NCBI GenBank assembly: GCA_051881355.1
Contig: JBJEPS010000082.1
Location: 1 to 9,676, forward strand
Direction: 5' to 3'
Source: Fimenecus sp051881355
GTDB taxonomy: Bacteria; Bacillota; Clostridia; Oscillospirales; Acutalibacteraceae
DNA: 9,676 nucleotides
Shown: positions 6,283 through 9,676 of the stretch, piece by piece
Layout: each line of letters begins with the position of its first letter
Numbering within the stretch: the stretch's first letter is position 1
Translations under genes and position numbers: made by a program
Notes under the pieces: model-generated
What the model was told of the DNA's origin: nothing
The model's database searches: none
The model's input: only the letters and a program-made list of their open reading frames with translations

Positions 6283-7830
6283 ATGAAAGCCATAAAACGA
6301 CTATACAAAAAGAACGGCACCCTGTTGATATTTACTCTGCTTGCAAGTGTTGCGGCGGCGGTGCAGTATGCATTTCGCATCAACTATGTATTTGTTGACA
6401 TTGCCGTGTTTGACGGCTTTTCGGCGGTGCTCATGGGGTTGTCAGTAGTAACGGCACTCACACTGCTTACTTTAGCGACACTGCAATTTAACGGCTTTGA
6501 AAAGAACGGCAAAAAGATTTGTGACAGCCGCGCTTTTTCAAGTGTTACGATTCTTGCGGAATGTTTGGCAACCTTTTTTGTCCTATATAATTTGGGAAAT
6601 TTGATTGGCGCGGGGGAGGAAACCACGCCGGTAATGCTTAAAATGCTTGCAAAAGGGTTGCCGCTCTTTTTAGGCTTATGCGCGGTTGCTTTTTTGCTGT
6701 GCATTTATCCGGCTATCAAAAACGGCGTGCTGAAAAAGTGCATTGCCGCTGTTTTGGCGTTCGGTGTGCTCGGTAGTACCGTTTGGACATTACTGCCGTA
6801 CTGTAATTATCAAATCACCTCTGCCCCGATGGTCATAGACAGCGGCGAAAACTATGCCGTGGTGTTTGCCACCAACGATACGGGCACGGGCTTTTTGGAG
6901 TACAGTTATAACGGCGAAACCTACAAATTATATGACGAAAGTGCCGGCAGAATTAAAGGCGACAGCAAAATCCACACCATAAAAGTGCCGAAAGCACATT
7001 TGGAGGGCAACACCTACCGCGTCGGTTCCACAAGGGTTTTGGAGGAGCGAAGCTACGGCGGGCGTTCGGGCAAAACCGTATATTCCGCCGAATATACCTT
7101 GACTGTCCCCACAGGAGATACCCAAACCTATTTAAGCGTTTCCGATTGGCACACAAGACTGCAAAAGGCATATGATGCCATTTCGTATGTCGGCGACTAT
7201 GACGGCGTGATTTTACTTGGGGACGCCGTGCCGGGGCTGATGTTCGAGGACGAAATTGTTGAAAATATTGTGGAATTCGGCGGCACGGTGTCGGGCGGCA
7301 CAAAGCCTGTGATTTATGTGCGCGGCAATCACGAAACGCGCGGCGGTTATGCGGCAAAATTGGCAGATTACCTCGGCTTGGACGGCTTTTATTATGAAAC
7401 CGCTTACGGCGATTATAACTTCCTTGTTCTGGACAGCGGCGAGGATAAACAAGATGACCACCCCGAATACGGCGGTATGGTCAACTACGGCGCATACCGC
7501 GCGGCAATGGTCGATTGGCTTTGCACTTTGCCGAAATCCGAAAATAAAACGCTGACGCTTGTGCACGACAGCGACATTGCCATTGAAGAGGATTTACGCA
7601 CGCGCGCGCAAACCGAACTTTTGCGGCTCGGGGCAACGCAGATTTTAAGCGGGCACTATCATATTTGCGAGTACAAAGAGGAAAACGGCTTGCGGATTTA
7701 CATTGACGGCGGGCATCGCGACGGCGTGTTCATTGCAAGCAAATTGTCGCTTTCCCCGAATGGCTACTGTTTGGAAGCGTGGAATAACAGCGGCGAACAG
7801 GTGTTCTCAAAAGATTTGGAATGGGAATAG
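6283..7830 (+). CDS. Membrane-anchored metallophosphoesterase
   Basis: This 515-residue protein has five predicted membrane helices (about 12-31, 44-68, 85-108, 122-143 and 151-172) after a basic N-terminus (KAIKRLYKK), so the C-terminal two thirds should lie outside the cell. Residues 180-280 look beta-rich, like the N-terminal domain of purple acid phosphatases. The calcineurin-like phosphoesterase domain follows: D288 and H290 in SDWH, D314 in LLGD, N349 and H350 in RGNHE, H428 in TLVHD, and H458 and H460 in SGHYH. All expected di-metal ligands are present, so it should be active on phosphomonoesters or diesters, with substrate unknown. It is the third gene of the operon, 34 bases after the acetyltransferase. 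A role at the cell surface is inferred from topology only. Confidence 0.85.
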   Translation: MKAIKRLYKKNGTLLIFTLLASVAAAVQYAFRINYVFVDIAVFDGFSAVLMGLSVVTALTLLTLATLQFNGFEKNGKKICDSRAFSSVTILAECLATFFVLYNLGNLIGAGEETTPVMLKMLAKGLPLFLGLCAVAFLLCIYPAIKNGVLKKCIAAVLAFGVLGSTVWTLLPYCNYQITSAPMVIDSGENYAVVFATNDTGTGFLEYSYNGETYKLYDESAGRIKGDSKIHTIKVPKAHLEGNTYRVGSTRVLEERSYGGRSGKTVYSAEYTLTVPTGDTQTYLSVSDWHTRLQKAYDAISYVGDYDGVILLGDAVPGLMFEDEIVENIVEFGGTVSGGTKPVIYVRGNHETRGGYAAKLADYLGLDGFYYETAYGDYNFLVLDSGEDKQDDHPEYGGMVNYGAYRAAMVDWLCTLPKSENKTLTLVHDSDIAIEEDLRTRAQTELLRLGATQILSGHYHICEYKEENGLRIYIDGGHRDGVFIASKLSLSPNGYCLEAWNNSGEQVFSKDLEWE

Positions 7831-7856
7831 AAGTATTTGACTTTTGTAATTTTGCG

Positions 7857-7873
7857 GAACGGTATGCCCGTTC
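7857..7873. repeat. Small hairpin after the operon, resembling the repeat cluster at 9140-9379
   Basis: GAACGG (7857-7862) and CCGTTC (7868-7873) form a 6-bp stem with a five-base loop. There is no clear T-tract, so it is a poor terminator. On the minus strand the sequence ACCGTTCCGCAAAATTACAAA resembles the unit at 9193-9227. It may be a degenerate, inverted copy. Confidence 0.35.
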
Positions 7874-7882
7874 TTGACATAG

Positions 7883-7954
7883 TTGCATTTTGTATGCAAG
7901 GGGGAATAACGTACCCGCAAGGCGAAACTGTCTATTGCTGTCGGCAATCTGCCG
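7883..7954. other. Gene-free stretch with two further small hairpins
   Basis: TTGCAT/ATGCAA (7883-7888 and 7894-7899) and CGGCA/TGCCG (7942-7946 and 7950-7954) form two small stems. No ORF with a ribosome site and no clear promoter were found here. The region lies upstream of the aldolase promoter, so it is not part of that mRNA leader. Its function is unknown. Confidence 0.3.
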
Positions 7955-8003
7955 CTACTTATAAAAATTGCCCGAAAATTTCTGAAAATTCTCCGAAAAC
8001 CAT

Positions 8004-8032
8004 TTGACAAATCCTGTGTACGGTGTTATAAT
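8004..8032 (+). promoter_or_regulatory. Consensus sigma-A promoter of the aldolase gene
   Basis: TTGACA (8004-8009) and TATAAT (8027-8032) are both perfect and separated by 17 bases, with an extended -10 TGT just before TATAAT. This is the best promoter in the window. The expected start is near 8039, giving a leader of about 60 bases. Confidence 0.9.
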
Positions 8033-8046
8033 ACCAATCACTAACA

Positions 8047-8066
8047 CGCTTTAAAGCTTTAAAGCG
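8047..8066. promoter_or_regulatory. Perfect 20-bp palindrome, candidate operator
   Basis: The two arms CGCTTTAAAG and CTTTAAAGCG are exact reverse complements with no gap. Seen another way, the self-complementary 8-mer CTTTAAAG is repeated twice in tandem. It begins about eight bases after the expected start of transcription, the usual place of a repressor operator. A hairpin in the leader RNA is the alternative. Confidence 0.6.
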
Positions 8067-8097
8067 ACAAACAACAGCAAACACAGGAGAGATACAT

Positions 8098-9072
8098 ATG
8101 GCAAGAAAAGGCAATTTAATGGGTGTCCGCGACGACATCAAGGTGCTTGATGCAACTATTCGTGACGGCGGGCTTTGCAACAATTTTGAATTTACGGACG
8201 AATTCGTCACCGAGCTTTATAAAACCAATATCAAAAGCGGCGTAGATTATATGGAATTCGGCTACAAGGCGAGCCGCAACTTGTTTAACGAAGCGGATTT
8301 CGGCAAATGGAAATTCTGCAAAGAGGAGGATATTCGCGCTATCGTCGGTGAGAATGTTTCCGATATGAAAATCGCGGTGATGGCAGATGTCGGGCGTTGC
8401 GATTTTAAAACGGATTTCCTGCCGAAAAGCGAAAGCGTCATTGATATGGTGCGTGTGGCGTGCTACATTCACCAAATCCCTGCGGCGATTGAAATGATTG
8501 AATATTTCCACGAGCTCGGCTACGAAACCACCTGTAATATTATGGCAATTTCGCAGGCGAACTTAAATCAGGTTGAGGAAGCGCTCGAAATGCTGGGCAA
8601 TTCCCATGTAGATGTCATTTATTTGGTGGACAGTTACGGCTCTTTGTATCCCGAAAACGCTTCCGAGCTTGCCAAAACCTATTTGGCGGCGGCGGAAAAA
8701 TCGGGCAAAAAGGTCGGTTTCCACGCGCACAATAATCAAAATTTGGCGTTTGCCAATACGATTGAAACGCTTTCCTACGGCGTATCGTTCCTGGACGCCA
8801 CCGCACAGGGCATGGGGCGCGGCGCAGGCAACTGCGCAATGGAGTTGTTGCTCGGCTTCTTAAAAAATCCGAAGTACAATCTTTACAGCCTTTTGACCTT
8901 TATTGAAAAATATATGTTGCCGCTGAAAGCGTCGGGTGTTACATGGGGCTACGATTTACAGTATATGTTCACAGGGCAGTTGAATCGTCACCCGCGCGAG
9001 GCAATGACCTTCACCGCCGAGGGACGCAGCGATTACTGCGAATTCTACAAATCGTTGCTCGATAATTTTTAA
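8098..9072 (+). CDS. DRE-TIM metallolyase family, aldolase-type enzyme
   Basis: This 324-residue cytoplasmic enzyme belongs to the HMG-CoA lyase-like TIM-barrel superfamily and is closest in style to proteins called aldolase catalytic domain-containing protein or 4-hydroxy-2-oxovalerate aldolase-like. The signature DATIRDGG (residues 18-25) holds R22 and D23. Other visible points are the VDSYG block (177-181), the metal-binding H209 and H211 with N212 in GFHAHNN, and the loop GMGRGAGN (238-245). By superfamily logic it should make or break a C-C bond next to a 2-oxo acid with a divalent metal. The residue after RDGG is leucine, where characterised aldolases have His and HMG-CoA lyases have Gln. 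The substrate is therefore open. The start has AGGAG at 8085-8089, eight bases upstream. The gene is monocistronic, with its own promoter and terminator. Confidence 0.87.
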   Translation: MARKGNLMGVRDDIKVLDATIRDGGLCNNFEFTDEFVTELYKTNIKSGVDYMEFGYKASRNLFNEADFGKWKFCKEEDIRAIVGENVSDMKIAVMADVGRCDFKTDFLPKSESVIDMVRVACYIHQIPAAIEMIEYFHELGYETTCNIMAISQANLNQVEEALEMLGNSHVDVIYLVDSYGSLYPENASELAKTYLAAAEKSGKKVGFHAHNNQNLAFANTIETLSYGVSFLDATAQGMGRGAGNCAMELLLGFLKNPKYNLYSLLTFIEKYMLPLKASGVTWGYDLQYMFTGQLNRHPREAMTFTAEGRSDYCEFYKSLLDNF

Positions 9073-9079
9073 ACTGTAT

Positions 9080-9114
9080 TTTGCGCCCTCGCTTGTGCGG
9101 GGGCGCAAAGTTTT
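9080..9114 (+). terminator. Rho-independent terminator of the aldolase gene
   Basis: A GC-rich stem of 12-13 bp (9080-9092 with 9097-9109, one wobble pair) has loop TTGT and is followed by GTTTTGCC. It begins eight bases after the stop codon. Confidence 0.8.
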
Positions 9115-9139
9115 GCCGAATCCTCTTTCTACGAACACG

Positions 9140-9379
9140 GTAGGGTGGGGTTGCCCCCGCCGTATGTATAAAAACATTGTATATGTGTAGGAAACGGTCT
9201 TGACCGTTACGTCAAATCATATCAAAATTATGCCGGCGAACACAGTGCGCCTCTACAAATTGTAGGGAACAACCTTAGTGTTGTTCCGCGAAATGATATC
9301 AAACCTTACGGGCGGGCGTGGAAAGTGAGCCCCTACGCCCGTACTGTATCTCGTGCGTAGGGAACGGTCGTGCCATTCC
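9140..9379. repeat. Cluster of GTAGGG-headed palindromic repeat units
   Basis: Within the 370-base gap between the aldolase and the tRNAs there are five short hairpin units, each beginning near GTAGG. (A) 9140-9161, stem GGTGGGG/CCCCGCC. (B) 9187-9227, stem AACGGTC/GACCGTT. (C) 9262-9303, stem GGAACAAC/GTTGTTCC. (D) 9307-9343, stem TACGGGCG/CGCCCGTA, read on the minus strand. (E) 9357-9379, imperfect stem GGAACGG/CCATTCC. Units B and C share the tail AAATNATATCAAA at 9214-9226 and 9291-9303. They look like degenerate copies of a dispersed non-coding repeat family of Clostridia. No ORF with a ribosome site was found here. Confidence 0.6.
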
Positions 9380-9444
9380 ACCGCCAAAGTCCTGGTCATC
9401 CTTAAAAAACTTTTGAAAAAGTGCGAAAAAAGCAAAATTTCCGC

Positions 9445-9473
9445 TTGACGAAACCGGTTTTGTATGCTATTAT
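9445..9473 (+). promoter_or_regulatory. Promoter of the tRNA operon
   Basis: TTGACG (9445-9450) and TATTAT (9468-9473) are 17 bases apart, with an extended -10 TGC before the -10 box. The expected start is near 9480, about 11 bases before the first tRNA. Confidence 0.8.
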
Positions 9474-9490
9474 ATTCGAGCGTTGAAAAT

Positions 9491-9566
9491 GCTGGTGTAG
9501 CTCAGTTGGTAGAGCAGCTGATTTGTAATCAGCAGGTCGGGGGTTCGAGTCCGTCCACCAGCTCCA
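9491..9566 (+). tRNA. tRNA-Thr (anticodon TGT)
   Basis: This 76-base tRNA has all four arms. The acceptor GCTGGTG (9491-9497) pairs with CACCAGC (9556-9562). The D arm is GCTC/GAGC, and the anticodon stem GCTGA/TCAGC holds TGT at 9524-9526. The T loop TTCGAGT is normal. The discriminator is T, and CCA is encoded at 9564-9566. It reads ACA and, by wobble, other threonine codons. Confidence 0.97.
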
Positions 9567-9598
9567 CCCTTGAAACGCATCGGTGACAAATTCAATAT

Positions 9599-9676
<78 letters not shown>

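Noticed and set aside
8040..8097. Riboswitch in the aldolase leader
   Set aside because: The leader is only about 60 bases and contains just the palindrome and a ribosome site, with no known aptamer core or terminator/antiterminator pair.
9140..9379. CRISPR array in the repeat-rich region before the tRNAs
   Set aside because: The units differ in sequence and orientation, the spacing is irregular and no cas gene is present. They are hairpin repeats, not identical direct repeats with spacers.

Overview
The window looks like a stretch of chromosome from a low-to-mid GC Gram-positive anaerobe, most likely a gut-type member of the Clostridia. The reasons are strong AGGAG-type ribosome binding sites, sigma-A-like promoters, tRNA genes with encoded CCA, and a protein set common in that class (IolG-type dehydrogenase, GPH-type symporter, YgjP-like metallopeptidase, DRE-TIM aldolase). 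This placement comes from pattern recognition, not from a database search. I see no prophage, transposase, CRISPR array or defence module.

Layout: (1) 1-834, plus strand: the 3' part of an inositol 2-dehydrogenase (iolG-like) gene, then a small stand-alone TfoX N-domain protein, closed by a bidirectional hairpin terminator. (2) 900-2360, minus strand: a GPH-family sugar/cation symporter. (3) 2361-2707: a divergent intergenic region with one plausible promoter for each flanking gene and short repeats. (4) 2708-4045, plus: an M28-family zinc peptidase whose catalytic domain is interrupted by membrane segments. (5) 4050-4124: two stacked hairpins between convergent genes. (6) 4143-4979, minus: a short-chain dehydrogenase/reductase. 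(7) 5124-7830, plus: a probable three-gene operon of a YgjP-like zinc peptidase, a maltose/galactoside-type O-acetyltransferase and a membrane-anchored metallophosphoesterase. (8) 7831-8097: an intergenic region with small hairpins, then a consensus promoter with a perfect 20-bp palindrome just downstream of its expected start. (9) 8098-9072, plus: a DRE-TIM aldolase-type enzyme with its own terminator. (10) 9115-9440: a gene-free stretch packed with short GTAGGG-headed palindromes. (11) 9445-9676: a promoter, tRNA-Thr(TGT), and tRNA-Tyr(GTA), which is cut by the window end.

Functionally this is mostly housekeeping and accessory metabolism: inositol or sugar use at the left, peptide turnover and redox in the middle, a possible envelope or sugar-modification operon, then an aldolase and tRNAs. 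The items most worth a second look are the M28 peptidase with membrane hairpins inside its metal site, the palindrome at the aldolase promoter, and the palindromic repeat cluster before the tRNAs. None of these is strong evidence for a wholly new system.
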